DNA of 64,000 nt, taken from NCBI RefSeq assembly GCF_965204935.1, contig NZ_CBDBFO010000002.1. One strand, written 5' to 3'. Origin of the DNA: Hoeflea_A sp965204935 (GTDB taxonomy: Bacteria > Pseudomonadota > Alphaproteobacteria > Rhizobiales > Rhizobiaceae). Numbering within the stretch: the first letter of the stretch is position 1; each line of letters opens with the position of its first letter. Below are positions 40,262-49,468 of this stretch, in pieces. Below the pieces are notes generated by a model that ran no database searches, was not told the origin of the DNA, and worked only from the letters and a program-made list of their open reading frames with translations. Both the position numbers and the translations under genes were made by a program.

Positions 40262-43200
40262 ATGCATCTGCTGCTTGCACAGAAAGGTTCGATCTCCGAA
40301 GGCGACGAGGCCATCGACCTCGGCCAGTCGCCTGGCGAAATCGTCTTTCTGACTGCAGCTGACACCGAACTGGCGAGTCTCGCCGCGGCCCGCGCGGCGC
40401 TCGGCGAGGCGGCGCCGGACCTGCGTCTGGCGAACATCATGCACCTGCGCCACCCGATGTCCGTCGATACCTATGTCGAACGGACGGCCCGCCAAGCCCG
40501 GATGATCGTTGTGAGAGCGCTCGGTGGCGCCGGCTATTTTTCCTACGCGCTGGAAACTCTTCATGCCCTGGCGGTCAGGGAGGGGATCTTGCTGGCTGTC
40601 CTGCCGGGCGACGACAAGCCCGATCCAGGCCTTGCCGTTTACAGCACACTTCCGGCTGAGAATGTCGACGCGCTCTGGCAATATCTTGTTCAGGGCGGCG
40701 CTGCCAATGCGGGTTCTTTTCTGCAGTATTGTTCAGCGCTGCTTGACGGGTCGGAACCGCCGCCCCAGGCGGTGCCGCTGTTGAAATCGGGGTTGTGGTG
40801 GCCGGGTGTCGAAAGCCCGTCCATCGAAGACATCGTTTTGCCGGACAACGAGCGTCCCGTGGTACCGATCTGCTTTTACCGCGCGCTGGTCCAGAGCGGC
40901 CAGACACAGCCGGTCGAGGCGCTGATTGCGGCTCTGCAAAGTGAAGGTCTGCAACCCATGCCGATCTTCATTTCCAGCCTGAAAGACCCGGTCTCTGTGG
41001 CGACTGTCCAGACGCTGTTTTTCCAATGCCCGCCCGATGTGGTGATCAACGCCACGGGTTTCGCGGTCTCGTCGCCCGGTGGCGTGCGAGAACCGACGGC
41101 TCTGGAATCGACCGGCGCCGTGGTGCTCCAGGCGATTTTCTGCGGTTCCACGCTTGAGGCCTGGCAGGCTTCGGCGCAGGGTCTGACCGCGCGTGACCTT
41201 GCCATGAATGTGGCGTTGCCGGAGGTGGATGGACGGGTGCTCAGCCGCGCCGTTTCGTTCAAGTCCACCGATCTTTATGATGAGACTGTAGAAGCCAATA
41301 TCGTCACCCATGCACCGCTGGACGACCGCGTTTCCTTCACTGCACGGCTTGCCGCGGGCTGGGCCCGTTTGCGGAGGCGACCGGAAGCAGATCGCCAGGT
41401 TGCCCTGATCATGGCCAATTACCCGAACCGCGATGGCCGGCTCGGCAACGGTGTCGGGCTCGACACCCCGGCCGGGACCATCGAGGCGTTACGCGCCATG
41501 GCGGAAGCCGGTTACAATGTCGCGGATTTGCCGACCGATGGCGATGCGCTGATACGGTACCTGATGGCCGGCCCGACCAATGCGGCGGTCGACGCCCGGG
41601 AAATCCGCGAAACGCTCGATGCAGCGGACTACCGGGAGTTCTTTGATGGTCTGCCAGGGGCAATTCGCGAGGCCGTGCGGGAGCGTTGGGGAGAACCCGA
41701 GGATGATCTCTATTTCCTGGTCGGCAAGGACGCGTTCGCATTGCCGCTCGCCCGTTTCGGACAGGTCATGGTGGGGATCCAACCGGCGCGGGGCTACAAC
41801 ATCGATCCGAAAGACAGCTACCACTCTCCGGATCTTGTGCCGCCGCATGGCTATTTTGCCTTCTACGCGTTTCTAAGAACGGTTTTCGGTGCCGATGCAG
41901 TGGTTCACATGGGCAAACACGGCAATCTGGAGTGGCTGCCCGGCAAGGCGCTGGCGCTTTCCGAGGCCTGTTACCCGGAGGCCCTTCTCGGCCCCGTGCC
42001 GCATCTCTATCCCTTTATCGTCAACGATCCGGGCGAGGGCACACAGGCAAAACGGCGCAGTGCGGCCGTCATCATCGATCATTTGACACCGCCGCTCACC
42101 CGCGCCGAGAGCTACGGCCCGCTCAAGGATCTCGAGGCCCTTGTCGACGAGTATTACCAGGCGGCGGGTGGCGATCCGCGCCGGCTGCGTCTGCTCAAGG
42201 GGCAGATCCTCGATCTCGTCCGCGATATCGGTCTCGATACGGATGCCGGCATATCCGAAGACGACCGTGATGACACGGCGCTTGAAAAGCTCGATGCCTA
42301 TCTTTGCGACCTCAAGGAAATGCAGATCCGCGACGGGCTGCACATTTTCGGCAAGGCCCCGGAGGGCCGGCTGCTCGACGATCTGGTTTGCGCGCTTGCG
42401 CGAGTGCCGCGCGGCCTCGGAGAGGGGGGCGACGCTAGCCTGCAGCGCGCCATTGCGGATGATCTCGGGCTTGCATTCGATCCGCTCGACTGTGCGATGG
42501 CTGCGCCCTGGACCGGGCCCAGACCGGCCATCCTGGCTGATCTAACCGCAGACCCGTGGCGCAGCTTTGGCGACACGGTTGAGCGGGTGGAGCTGGCTGC
42601 GCAAGGCCTGGTATCCGGCGCGCTTGAATGCCCGGGTGCCTGGAAGGCCACGGCGGCAGTGCTCGGCGAAATAGACACCGTCCTGCGGCCCGCCGTGCAG
42701 CGATCCGGCGCTGCCGAAATAGACGGCCTTTTGACGGGGCTTTCCGGCCGCTTCGTCGAACCCGGACCGTCGGGCGCCCCGACACGGGGACGCCCGGATG
42801 TGCTGCCAACGGGACGCAACTTCTATTCTGTCGACAGCCGCAGCGTGCCGACACCCGCAGCCTGGGAACTCGGAAGCAAGTCCGCCGATATGCTGATTAC
42901 CCGTTATGCGCAGGACAATGGCGAGTGGCCGACCTCTTTCGGATTGACCGCCTGGGGCACATCGAACATGCGCACCGGCGGCGACGATATTGCCCAGGCG
43001 CTGGCGCTGATCGGCGTGAAGCCCGTCTGGGACCACGCGTCGCGGCGGGTCACCGGCTACGAGGTTGTGCCTTCCGCGGTTCTCGGGCGCCCGCGCGTCG
43101 ATGTCACGCTGCGCATCTCGGGCTTCTTCCGCGATGCATTCCCTGACCAGATCGCGCTTTTCGACAAGGCGATCCGGGCTGTCGGCGCGCTGGATGAAGA

Positions 43201-44020
43201 CGCGGCGGACAACCCGATCGCGGCGCGCATGCATGCCGAACGACAAGCGCTGATTGCCGCAGGCACAGATGCGCGCACAGCCGCTGAGCGATCCGGTTAC
43301 CGGGTCTTCGGCTCGAAACCCGGGGCCTATGGCGCCGGCCTGCAAGCACTGATCGATGAGCGGGGCTGGGAAAACCGATCCGACCTTGCCGAGGCCTACC
43401 TGGTCTGGGGCGGCTACGCCTATGGCGCCCATTCGGAAGGCAAACCCGAACGCCAGCAATTCGAAAGCCGGCTGCGAACGGTCGAAGCCGTGGTCCAGAA
43501 CCAGGACAACCGTGAGCACGACCTTCTCGACAGCGACGACTACTACCAGTTCGAGGGCGGCATGACGGCGGCCGTCGAAACGCTCTCCGGTGTGCGGCCA
43601 TCGATATTTCACAATGATCACTCGCGCCCCGAAAAACCGGTCATCCGCACCCTCGACGAGGAGATCGCGCGGGTTGTGCGTGGCCGGGTGGTCAATCCGA
43701 AATGGATCGCCGGCGTCATGCGCCACGGCTACAAGGGTGCCTTCGAGATCGCCGCAACGGTGGATTATCTCTTTGCCTTTGCGGCAACGACGGGTGCCGT
43801 GCGCGATCACCATTTCGAGGCCGTGCACCAGGCATTCATTGTCGACGATGCGGTGCGCGAATTCATCGAGCAATACAATCTGCCGGCACTGTGCGAGATC
43901 GCTGAACGGCTGGAAGAGGCAATCGAGCGGGGCCTGTGGACGCCGCGCTCGAACTCTGCCCGCTTCGATCTTCGCGCGCTGGCTGAAAAAACGGAGGAAA
44001 GGCGGTCGGGACATGGCTGA
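40262..44020 (+). CDS. cobN: Cobaltochelatase large subunit CobN
   Basis: A 1,252-residue protein, close to the 1,275 of Pseudomonas denitrificans CobN. Conserved blocks include MGKHGNLEWLPGKALALS (near 550), FIVNDPGEGTQAKRR, AWGTSNMRTGGDDIAQAL and VWGGYAYG. CobN inserts Co2+ into hydrogenobyrinic acid a,c-diamide with CobS and CobT, neither of which is in the window. Its presence beside the early-insertion chelatase gene cbiX is unexpected. It overlaps cobO by eight bases and lies downstream of the riboswitch. Confidence 0.93.
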   Translation: MHLLLAQKGSISEGDEAIDLGQSPGEIVFLTAADTELASLAAARAALGEAAPDLRLANIMHLRHPMSVDTYVERTARQARMIVVRALGGAGYFSYALETLHALAVREGILLAVLPGDDKPDPGLAVYSTLPAENVDALWQYLVQGGAANAGSFLQYCSALLDGSEPPPQAVPLLKSGLWWPGVESPSIEDIVLPDNERPVVPICFYRALVQSGQTQPVEALIAALQSEGLQPMPIFISSLKDPVSVATVQTLFFQCPPDVVINATGFAVSSPGGVREPTALESTGAVVLQAIFCGSTLEAWQASAQGLTARDLAMNVALPEVDGRVLSRAVSFKSTDLYDETVEANIVTHAPLDDRVSFTARLAAGWARLRRRPEADRQVALIMANYPNRDGRLGNGVGLDTPAGTIEALRAMAEAGYNVADLPTDGDALIRYLMAGPTNAAVDAREIRETLDAADYREFFDGLPGAIREAVRERWGEPEDDLYFLVGKDAFALPLARFGQVMVGIQPARGYNIDPKDSYHSPDLVPPHGYFAFYAFLRTVFGADAVVHMGKHGNLEWLPGKALALSEACYPEALLGPVPHLYPFIVNDPGEGTQAKRRSAAVIIDHLTPPLTRAESYGPLKDLEALVDEYYQAAGGDPRRLRLLKGQILDLVRDIGLDTDAGISEDDRDDTALEKLDAYLCDLKEMQIRDGLHIFGKAPEGRLLDDLVCALARVPRGLGEGGDASLQRAIADDLGLAFDPLDCAMAAPWTGPRPAILADLTADPWRSFGDTVERVELAAQGLVSGALECPGAWKATAAVLGEIDTVLRPAVQRSGAAEIDGLLTGLSGRFVEPGPSGAPTRGRPDVLPTGRNFYSVDSRSVPTPAAWELGSKSADMLITRYAQDNGEWPTSFGLTAWGTSNMRTGGDDIAQALALIGVKPVWDHASRRVTGYEVVPSAVLGRPRVDVTLRISGFFRDAFPDQIALFDKAIRAVGALDEDAADNPIAARMHAERQALIAAGTDARTAAERSGYRVFGSKPGAYGAGLQALIDERGWENRSDLAEAYLVWGGYAYGAHSEGKPERQQFESRLRTVEAVVQNQDNREHDLLDSDDYYQFEGGMTAAVETLSGVRPSIFHNDHSRPEKPVIRTLDEEIARVVRGRVVNPKWIAGVMRHGYKGAFEIAATVDYLFAFAATTGAVRDHHFEAVHQAFIVDDAVREFIEQYNLPALCEIAERLEEAIERGLWTPRSNSARFDLRALAEKTEERRSGHG

Positions 44021-44651
44021 AAAATCGGACAAGCTCAAGAACCTCTCGGAAGAGGAACTCAACGCGCGCCACGCGGAAAAGATGAAGAAGAAAAAGGCGG
44101 CGCGCGACAAGATCATCGCCACGAAGACCATCGAGAAGGGTCTGACAATCGTCCACACCGGCAAGGGCAAGGGCAAATCAACCGCCGCCTTCGGCATGAT
44201 CTTCCGGGCGATCGGCAACGACATGAAGGTCGGCGTCGTGCAGTTCGTGAAAGGCAAGTGGGGAACCGGCGAGCGCAAGGTGCTCGAGGCGTTTCCCGAC
44301 CAGGTGACGCTTGCAACAATGGGCGAGGGTTTCACCTGGGAGACACAGGACCGGCAGCGCGATATCGAAGCGGCGCGCCAGGCCTGGGAGAAGGCGAAGG
44401 AAATGATCCTGGATGACGAGCATCAGATGGTGCTGTGCGACGAACTCAACATTGTCCTGCGCTACGACTACCTGCCGGTCGAAGAGATCATCGAGACCCT
44501 CAAGAAGAAGCCGGAGATGAAGCATGTGATCATCACCGGCCGCAACGCCAAGGACGAACTCATCGAATTCGCCGACCTGGTCACCGAGATGGAAATGGTC
44601 AAGCACCCCTTCCGGTCCGGCGTTAAGGCGCAGGTGGGAATCGAGTTTTGA
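44013..44651 (+). CDS. cobO: Cob(I)yrinic acid a,c-diamide adenosyltransferase CobO
   Basis: A 212-residue CobA/CobO-type adenosyltransferase. The Lys/Glu-rich N-terminus is followed by TIVHTGKGKGKSTAAFG with the P-loop at about 50-57, then VLCDELNIVLRYDYLP and VIITGRNAKDELIEFADLVTEM. It attaches the adenosyl group to cobalt(I). GGAGG 17 bases upstream and GGCGG nearer are possible ribosome sites; the start overlaps the end of cobN, so coupling is likely. It ends 6 bp from a convergent MmgE/PrpD gene. Confidence 0.93.
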   Translation: MAEKSDKLKNLSEEELNARHAEKMKKKKAARDKIIATKTIEKGLTIVHTGKGKGKSTAAFGMIFRAIGNDMKVGVVQFVKGKWGTGERKVLEAFPDQVTLATMGEGFTWETQDRQRDIEAARQAWEKAKEMILDDEHQMVLCDELNIVLRYDYLPVEEIIETLKKKPEMKHVIITGRNAKDELIEFADLVTEMEMVKHPFRSGVKAQVGIEF

Positions 44652-44657
44652 TCGCTG

Positions 44658-46019
44658 TCAGATTCGTCGCCGCGTCAGCGGTGCGACGAGGTCATTGACG
44701 TTCGGCTGATCCTCGAGCCGGGCGATCCGATTGATCACGTTGGCTGCTTCGTCACCCTCTGCGAAGTAGAAATAGGTGCGCAGCTTGTCTTCGATTTCGG
44801 AATTGCTCAGCGGATCGGCGGGGTCGCCGCGCGGGCAGTCGCGGCTGGCCGTTTCCTTCGTGCCATCCGTGCGGGTAACGGTGATGGCGCAGGCCGATTT
44901 GGCCGGAAAGGCTGCCGTTATGGACGGATCTTCGGTGACGGACACCTTGGCCATCAAATCCTTGAGCGTCGCATCGTCTGAACAGGGCGGGTCGAAGTCC
45001 TGATAGGCGATCGATCCCTTCGCCAGGACTGCGGCGACGCAATAGGGCAGGGAATGGGTGCGCCCGGCGCGGCTGTCCGGCTGCCAGGCCGTTTCGCCGG
45101 CCGCGATGTTGACGCACATGTCATAAGTGCTGACCTCGATCTTATCGATCGATGCCGGATCGCCGATTTTCGGAGCGAGATCGAGTGCGACGTCAATCGG
45201 TGTCTGGCAAAAAACGAGGGCGGGCCAGCGTTTGAAAACAACCGACGCCAGATCGGGCTTGAAGTCGAACATCTCGTCGACGTGCGGAAAGAACCGGTTC
45301 ACGCCGGCCGTGCCCTGATAGATTTCGTAGGGCCCTTCGATGCCGGCCTTCGCCATCTTGACGGCAAACAGTCCCCGCAGCGCACAGGATGCATAGGTGC
45401 AGTGTTTCCAGTCGGTGACGCGATCACGGGCAGACTGGTTGGTGTCGAGCCCCATGCCGCCGGCGATGCGCTGGGCGTTTGTGAGTTCGTCGGCATCAAG
45501 GCGAAGCGCACAGCCGATGATGATCGTCGTATAGAAGACCGCCGCGGCATCGTGATCGTATTCGACCGATTCAGGGAAATAGTAGTTTGAAAACATGCCC
45601 GCGAGCATGTAGGCGAGATGGGTCAGGTTGAGCACCTTGCGACCTGACAATCCGAGCCAGTCGGCGAGCGTCAGGATCAGCGAAACATTGTCCGACGGAT
45701 GCGCGACGCCCATATTGTTCGGCGAGAAATAGGTGTTGAGAAGGTCGCTGCGCCGCCCAAGGATCGTATTGAGAAAGAACGCGTCCGCGGGCGTTCCCTG
45801 TTTGCCGATACCCCAGACCCGCACGCCGCTCTTAACCGAGGCGATGTCGACCATGGCGTCGAACTTACCAAGCATGGCGGTGTCATACATGGATCCGCAG
45901 ATACCGGCGTAAGAATCAAGAATATTGCGTTTCAGGATGTGGGCGGTGTCCTTGTCGACGTCCGATTGGAGGATGTCGAGGGCCACCCGGGACAGTTTTT
46001 CTTCAATGAGCGGTTTCAT
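44658..46019 (-). CDS. MmgE/PrpD-family protein
   Basis: A protein of about 453 residues in the MmgE/PrpD family (2-methylcitrate dehydratase, cis-aconitate decarboxylase and relatives). The helical N-terminal domain has AHILKRNILDSYAGICGSM; the C-terminal lid has SRAGRTHSLPYCVAAVLAKGSI, the family's conserved His-Ser-x-x-Tyr-x-x-Ala region. I use the ATG at 46019; the frame extends to a TTG at 46067 and neither has a clear ribosome site. No 2-methylcitrate genes are nearby, so the substrate is unknown. It is divergent from the acylphosphatase-like and Rieske genes. Confidence 0.78.
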   Translation of the reverse strand: MKPLIEEKLSRVALDILQSDVDKDTAHILKRNILDSYAGICGSMYDTAMLGKFDAMVDIASVKSGVRVWGIGKQGTPADAFFLNTILGRRSDLLNTYFSPNNMGVAHPSDNVSLILTLADWLGLSGRKVLNLTHLAYMLAGMFSNYYFPESVEYDHDAAAVFYTTIIIGCALRLDADELTNAQRIAGGMGLDTNQSARDRVTDWKHCTYASCALRGLFAVKMAKAGIEGPYEIYQGTAGVNRFFPHVDEMFDFKPDLASVVFKRWPALVFCQTPIDVALDLAPKIGDPASIDKIEVSTYDMCVNIAAGETAWQPDSRAGRTHSLPYCVAAVLAKGSIAYQDFDPPCSDDATLKDLMAKVSVTEDPSITAAFPAKSACAITVTRTDGTKETASRDCPRGDPADPLSNSEIEDKLRTYFYFAEGDEAANVINRIARLEDQPNVNDLVAPLTRRRI

Positions 46020-46194
46020 CAGAGCTTGCCAGGTCGAGATAGACGAAGTCCTTTTCGTTGGCTTCAAATTGGTCTTTCGGAAACATCATTATTCTTCATC
46101 GTCCGTGGGATAAGCAACCGATAGTGGTGTCTGTAAATCGCTGGCTATCCGGTTTTCATGACAGCACTGGGTCAATATGTTGTATGCAAAGACC

Positions 46195-46437
46195 ATGAGT
46201 TACGCACGCATCAGTCTGAGGGGAAACGTGTTCCAGGAAGACTTTCCGGCCTGGATCAAACGTCATTCCGACAAGCTTGGCCTGGAAGGCCTGACCGTAT
46301 GGCGGGAAAGCGAATTTCTTGTGATTGAGGCCAATGGCCTTGAACCCATGTTGCAAGCGCTCGCCTTGGGGTGCTCGCTCGGGCCGGGGAGCGTTCTGGT
46401 CGAAACCTATGACGTCAGGATTTCCAATCAGCCGTGA
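46195..46437 (+). CDS. Small acylphosphatase-like protein, probably non-catalytic
   Basis: An 80-residue protein from the ATG at 46195. The pattern YARISLRGNVFQEDFPAWIKRH, LGLEGLTVW, FLVIEANGLEPMLQAL and LGPGSVLVETYDV follows the acylphosphatase fold (beta-alpha-beta twice) in order and spacing. The family's RGxVQGVGFR loop, which carries the catalytic Arg, is replaced by RGNVFQEDF, and the catalytic Asn is not evident, so enzyme activity is doubtful. It precedes the Rieske gene by 91 bp on the same strand. Confidence 0.5.
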   Translation: MSYARISLRGNVFQEDFPAWIKRHSDKLGLEGLTVWRESEFLVIEANGLEPMLQALALGCSLGPGSVLVETYDVRISNQP

Positions 46438-46528
46438 TTTCGGATGTCCGTAACAGCGAATGATCCGGGTCCTGACGTTGATCTCATTGCCGTTAGCGGA
46501 CTAGAAGAACCTATCAAAAGGGTTTGCG

Positions 46529-47131
46529 ATGGGTTGGATTGCTGCAGGCCTTTGCGCCGACGTCCCGCCGGGGACGGTGATACCGGTTTGTATCAATGGC
46601 ACCGATCTAGCGGTCTGGTGCTCAAGTTCCGGCGTCTATCGCACCTGGGGCGACCGCTGTCCGCATCGCGGCATGCGCCTCTCGCACGGCTTTGTCCGTG
46701 GCGATACATTGGCCTGCATCTATCACGGCTGGCAGTATGACGGGGCAGGCAGTTGTGTCTACATTCCCGCGCATCTGGACATCGATCCACCCCGATCGAT
46801 CTGCACGACCGCCCATTCCTGCGAGCAGCGCGACGGCATCATCTGGGTGTCACTGACAGAAACGGACGCACCGCCCCCGAATAGCGGTGGGCGAAGACCC
46901 GTGCGATCCATGCCCATTGACCGCAGTGCCGACGCCATTGCCGACTCTTTGGGCCTGAAACCCGGGCCGATACTGGCGCTAGGCGATGCGGCGGATACGG
47001 CCCTGGCGATGCAACCCGTTTCGGACAATTCCTGCATGGTTCATGTTCTGGCCGATAAGAACGGGGACCCGAAGGTCGTTTCCAGGCGGATTGAGGAAAT
47101 GCGAAATCAGCTGGAGGCCGAGCCGGCATGA
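46529..47131 (+). CDS. Stand-alone Rieske [2Fe-2S] protein
   Basis: A 200-residue protein. The Rieske ligands are C44 and H46 (DRCPHRGMRLSHG) and C63 and H66 (LACIYHGW). The fold spans about 1-110; the rest (NSGGRRPVRSMP, then about 80 residues ending RRIEEMRNQLE) is not a known oxygenase domain. It overlaps the next gene by four bases (ATGA), and that gene carries an oxygenase catalytic domain without a Rieske site. I infer that the two chains act as one split Rieske oxygenase, with this one feeding electrons. Confidence 0.8.
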   Translation: MGWIAAGLCADVPPGTVIPVCINGTDLAVWCSSSGVYRTWGDRCPHRGMRLSHGFVRGDTLACIYHGWQYDGAGSCVYIPAHLDIDPPRSICTTAHSCEQRDGIIWVSLTETDAPPPNSGGRRPVRSMPIDRSADAIADSLGLKPGPILALGDAADTALAMQPVSDNSCMVHVLADKNGDPKVVSRRIEEMRNQLEAEPA

Positions 47132-47964
47132 CTGGAAACCCGGAGGATCACTGGTATCCGGTAGCATTGGCATCGGCACTGCCGGAGGCACGCAACACGC
47201 TCCTTCTCGGTCGGCAGATCACAGTCGGGCCCGGCAGTGATGGCGCCTGGGTCAATGCGGAAGACAGTGAGCGTCTGCCGGTCGTTGAGCGTTTCGGCCA
47301 CGTCTGGACATGTCCGGGCAAGCCCCGAAAGGAGTTGTTCGACATACCGGAGGTTTACACCGAGGGGAGGCGGCTGGTCGATGTCGGCTCTGTTCGAGTG
47401 CGTTGCTCGCCGCTGCGGGCGGTGGAGAATTTTCTAGATATCGCACATTTTCCCTTTGTCCACACGGATATCCTCGGGTCTGAATCTCACACCGAGGTGG
47501 ACCGTTACAATGTCGAGATCCGCGAGGCGGTCGACGAGGTGTGGGCGACCAAAGTCCGGTTCTTCCAGCCCCAGGCCGCCAAATCCGCGACAGGCGGAAT
47601 TGATACCGAGTATATGTACCGCGTGCCCGCGCCGACCTGCGCCGTGCTTTACAAGACATGCCCGCCGCGACCAGGCGAATGGGACGTGATCACGCTCTTT
47701 GTACAGCCGCTGACCGAGGAATGGTGCGAGGTCTGGCCGTGGATGGCGCTCTATGACGATGACAGCACCATGGCCGAGATGGTGGGTTTCCAGCAGCTGA
47801 TCTTCATGCAGGACCGGTCGATCCTGGAGAACCAGGTACCAAGAAAACTGCCGCTGGATCCCGGCATGGAAACGCCGACACAGGCGGATCTGACATCTGT
47901 CGCCTATCGCCGGTGGCTCAAGAAGATCGGCTATCACTATGGTGCCCAGCTGGTGGCCGCATGA
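47128..47964 (+). CDS. Rieske oxygenase-like catalytic subunit lacking its own Rieske site
   Basis: A 278-residue protein. The start (DHWYPVALASALP) resembles the beginning of a Rieske oxygenase alpha subunit, but the CxH/CxxH motifs are missing from residues 30-80. The mononuclear-iron motif is intact: N101-x2-D104-x2-H107-x4-H112 in ENFLDIAHFPFVH, and IFMQDRSILENQ (near 230) offers the Asp ligand. It could hydroxylate or demethylate an aromatic or small organic compound with the preceding Rieske protein. ATGA overlaps tie it to both neighbours. No reductase gene is seen. Confidence 0.78.
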   Translation: MTGNPEDHWYPVALASALPEARNTLLLGRQITVGPGSDGAWVNAEDSERLPVVERFGHVWTCPGKPRKELFDIPEVYTEGRRLVDVGSVRVRCSPLRAVENFLDIAHFPFVHTDILGSESHTEVDRYNVEIREAVDEVWATKVRFFQPQAAKSATGGIDTEYMYRVPAPTCAVLYKTCPPRPGEWDVITLFVQPLTEEWCEVWPWMALYDDDSTMAEMVGFQQLIFMQDRSILENQVPRKLPLDPGMETPTQADLTSVAYRRWLKKIGYHYGAQLVAA

Positions 47965-48584
47965 TCCTTTACGACTACGTGCTCAGCGCCAGTTGCTACA
48001 AGGTCAGGCTCATGGCGGCGCTGTTGGGACAGGACCTGACAATCAAGGCCGTCAATTTTCACCCCGAGCGCGAACACAGGTCACCGCAGATGCTGGCACT
48101 GAATCCTGCCGGGACGCTACCGATCCTTGTCGATGGCGAACTGACATTGGCTGACACCGCCGAAATCCTGCGGCATATGACACGTGCTGCGCCGCAATGG
48201 CAGGGGAACGACGACAACTGGCTGGCATTCGCCGTGACGCTGAACGAAACGCTGGGCCTTGCACGATTGCATGACGTGCTTGGATATGATGCCGACATCG
48301 AGACCGTTCGACGTTCGGGCGTGCTGGCACTGCGTGTGCTGGAGGCCGCGCTTTGCGAGCGCCGCTTCGATGGCGGCCTTTATCTGACCGGTCCGCATCC
48401 AACGATTTCGGATATCGCCTGTTTCCCGAATGTCGCCCTGGCCCCCGATGGCGGCGTTAGCCTCGATCCATACCCGTCCATTCGTCTTTGGATGCGGGCG
48501 ATCCGCTCACTGGAAGGTTTTGTCGAGATGCCCGGCATCTTCCGGCTTCACGATCTGGCGCCGGCACCGGAAATCAAACGATGA
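47961..48584 (+). CDS. Glutathione S-transferase family protein
   Basis: A 207-residue GST. The thioredoxin-like N-domain opens MILYDYVLSASCYKVRLMAALLG and contains NPAGTLPILVDGELTLADTAEIL, with the cis-Pro and the Glu/Asp-Thr glutathione contact. The helical C-domain ends with the TISDIACFPNVAL N-capping region. SCYKVR suggests a Ser or Cys as catalytic residue. The start overlaps the oxygenase stop (ATGA), so this is the third gene of the operon and may process or detoxify its product. Confidence 0.85.
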   Translation: MILYDYVLSASCYKVRLMAALLGQDLTIKAVNFHPEREHRSPQMLALNPAGTLPILVDGELTLADTAEILRHMTRAAPQWQGNDDNWLAFAVTLNETLGLARLHDVLGYDADIETVRRSGVLALRVLEAALCERRFDGGLYLTGPHPTISDIACFPNVALAPDGGVSLDPYPSIRLWMRAIRSLEGFVEMPGIFRLHDLAPAPEIKR

Positions 48585-48640
48585 GGGCAGAGCCTTTTCG
48601 GCTTCCCGATGGCTGTTGATATCGGCGATTACGGCATTGG

Positions 48641-49033
48641 CTACAAGATCCGTTCAAGACGGCCCTTTCGCTTGTAGATATTTTTGTAGTCCCACTGGAT
48701 ACGCCTGGATTCCTCCAACCATTGGCTGAGTAGCGCTGCGTCGACCTGGTCGACATCGGTATAGCGGGCTTCGGCGGCCTTGAACGTTCCCTCAGGCTTC
48801 AGGCCCGGTGTTTCGAAGGACTGGCCGCTCCAGAACAACAGGCGGACGCAGCTTTTCAGCTTCGAATAGCCGACGATCGGATTGCCGGAGAGAAACCAGA
48901 CGGGATGCGCGTGCCAGATCTTGCTCTCGGCTTCAGGCAGACCGCCGTCAATTGCTTGTCTGAGCGCTTCGCAGATCAATCGGTCTTCAGGGGCTTGGGC
49001 CGCGTGGAATTCATCAATCGTCGAAGGTTTCAT
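48641..49033 (-). CDS. DUF1801-family protein
   Basis: A 130-residue protein with the DUF1801 pattern: LICEALRQAIDGGLPEAESKIWHAHPVWFLSGNPIVGYSKLKSCVRLLFW. Relatives (YdhG, frataxin-like Fra/Fdx folds) are small and poorly characterised, sometimes described as iron chaperones. The C-terminus is basic (YKRKGRLERIL). It lies 15 bp downstream of an NTF2-like gene on the same strand, so the two are probably cotranscribed. Confidence 0.7.
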   Translation of the reverse strand: MKPSTIDEFHAAQAPEDRLICEALRQAIDGGLPEAESKIWHAHPVWFLSGNPIVGYSKLKSCVRLLFWSGQSFETPGLKPEGTFKAAEARYTDVDQVDAALLSQWLEESRRIQWDYKNIYKRKGRLERIL

Positions 49034-49048
49034 GGATCGCTCACAGCG

Positions 49049-49420
49049 CTAAGGCGTGTCACTGTTGAAAATGGAGACGCTGACTTTCCACGATCCGTCC
49101 GGCTGGCGCTTCAGTATGTTCACAAACTTACCCTGCTCGGGCGGATCCGCATCGGCAATTGCGTAGGTCCCGATCTGATAGGCCATATCGCCCTCCACAC
49201 CGTACTCCACCAGCGCGTTGGTGTGCGTGCCGCCGCTGTTCTGCTTCATCCGGTCCTTGTAGATGTCGATAAAGGCCTGTCTGCCGCGGATCATAGGCTG
49301 ATCGGGCGGCAGGAGCTTGACGTCCTCCGTGAAGAAAGCTGCGCATCCTTCTGCGTCGCCACGGTTGAACGCTTCGTTGTAGGCAGCATCGAAGTCTTCC
49401 AGGATTTCTTTCATGCTCAC
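49049..49420 (-). CDS. SnoaL/NTF2-like (DUF4440) protein
   Basis: A 123-residue cone-shaped NTF2-fold protein: ILEDFDAAYNEAFNRGDAEGCAAFFTEDVKLLPPDQPMIRGRQAFIDIY, then four strands ending KRQPDGSWKVSVSIFNSD. The pocket may bind a small hydrophobic ligand; many such proteins are isomerases, cyclases or simply uncharacterised. It sits between an SDR gene and a DUF1801 gene on one strand. No catalytic residues can be assigned. Confidence 0.75.
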   Translation of the reverse strand: MSMKEILEDFDAAYNEAFNRGDAEGCAAFFTEDVKLLPPDQPMIRGRQAFIDIYKDRMKQNSGGTHTNALVEYGVEGDMAYQIGTYAIADADPPEQGKFVNILKRQPDGSWKVSVSIFNSDTP

Positions 49421-49468
49421 GGCTTTTCCTTTCGATTACCGCTGCCGAACATCAGGACCATCGGCGGC

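Noticed and set aside
38568..40280. A 570-codon minus-strand open frame opposite cobU and cobW
   Set aside because: High-GC shadow of two clear genes; no recognisable domain.
42542..44335. A 597-codon minus-strand open frame opposite cobN and cobO
   Set aside because: Antisense to conserved CobN and CobO blocks; composition typical of a shadow frame.
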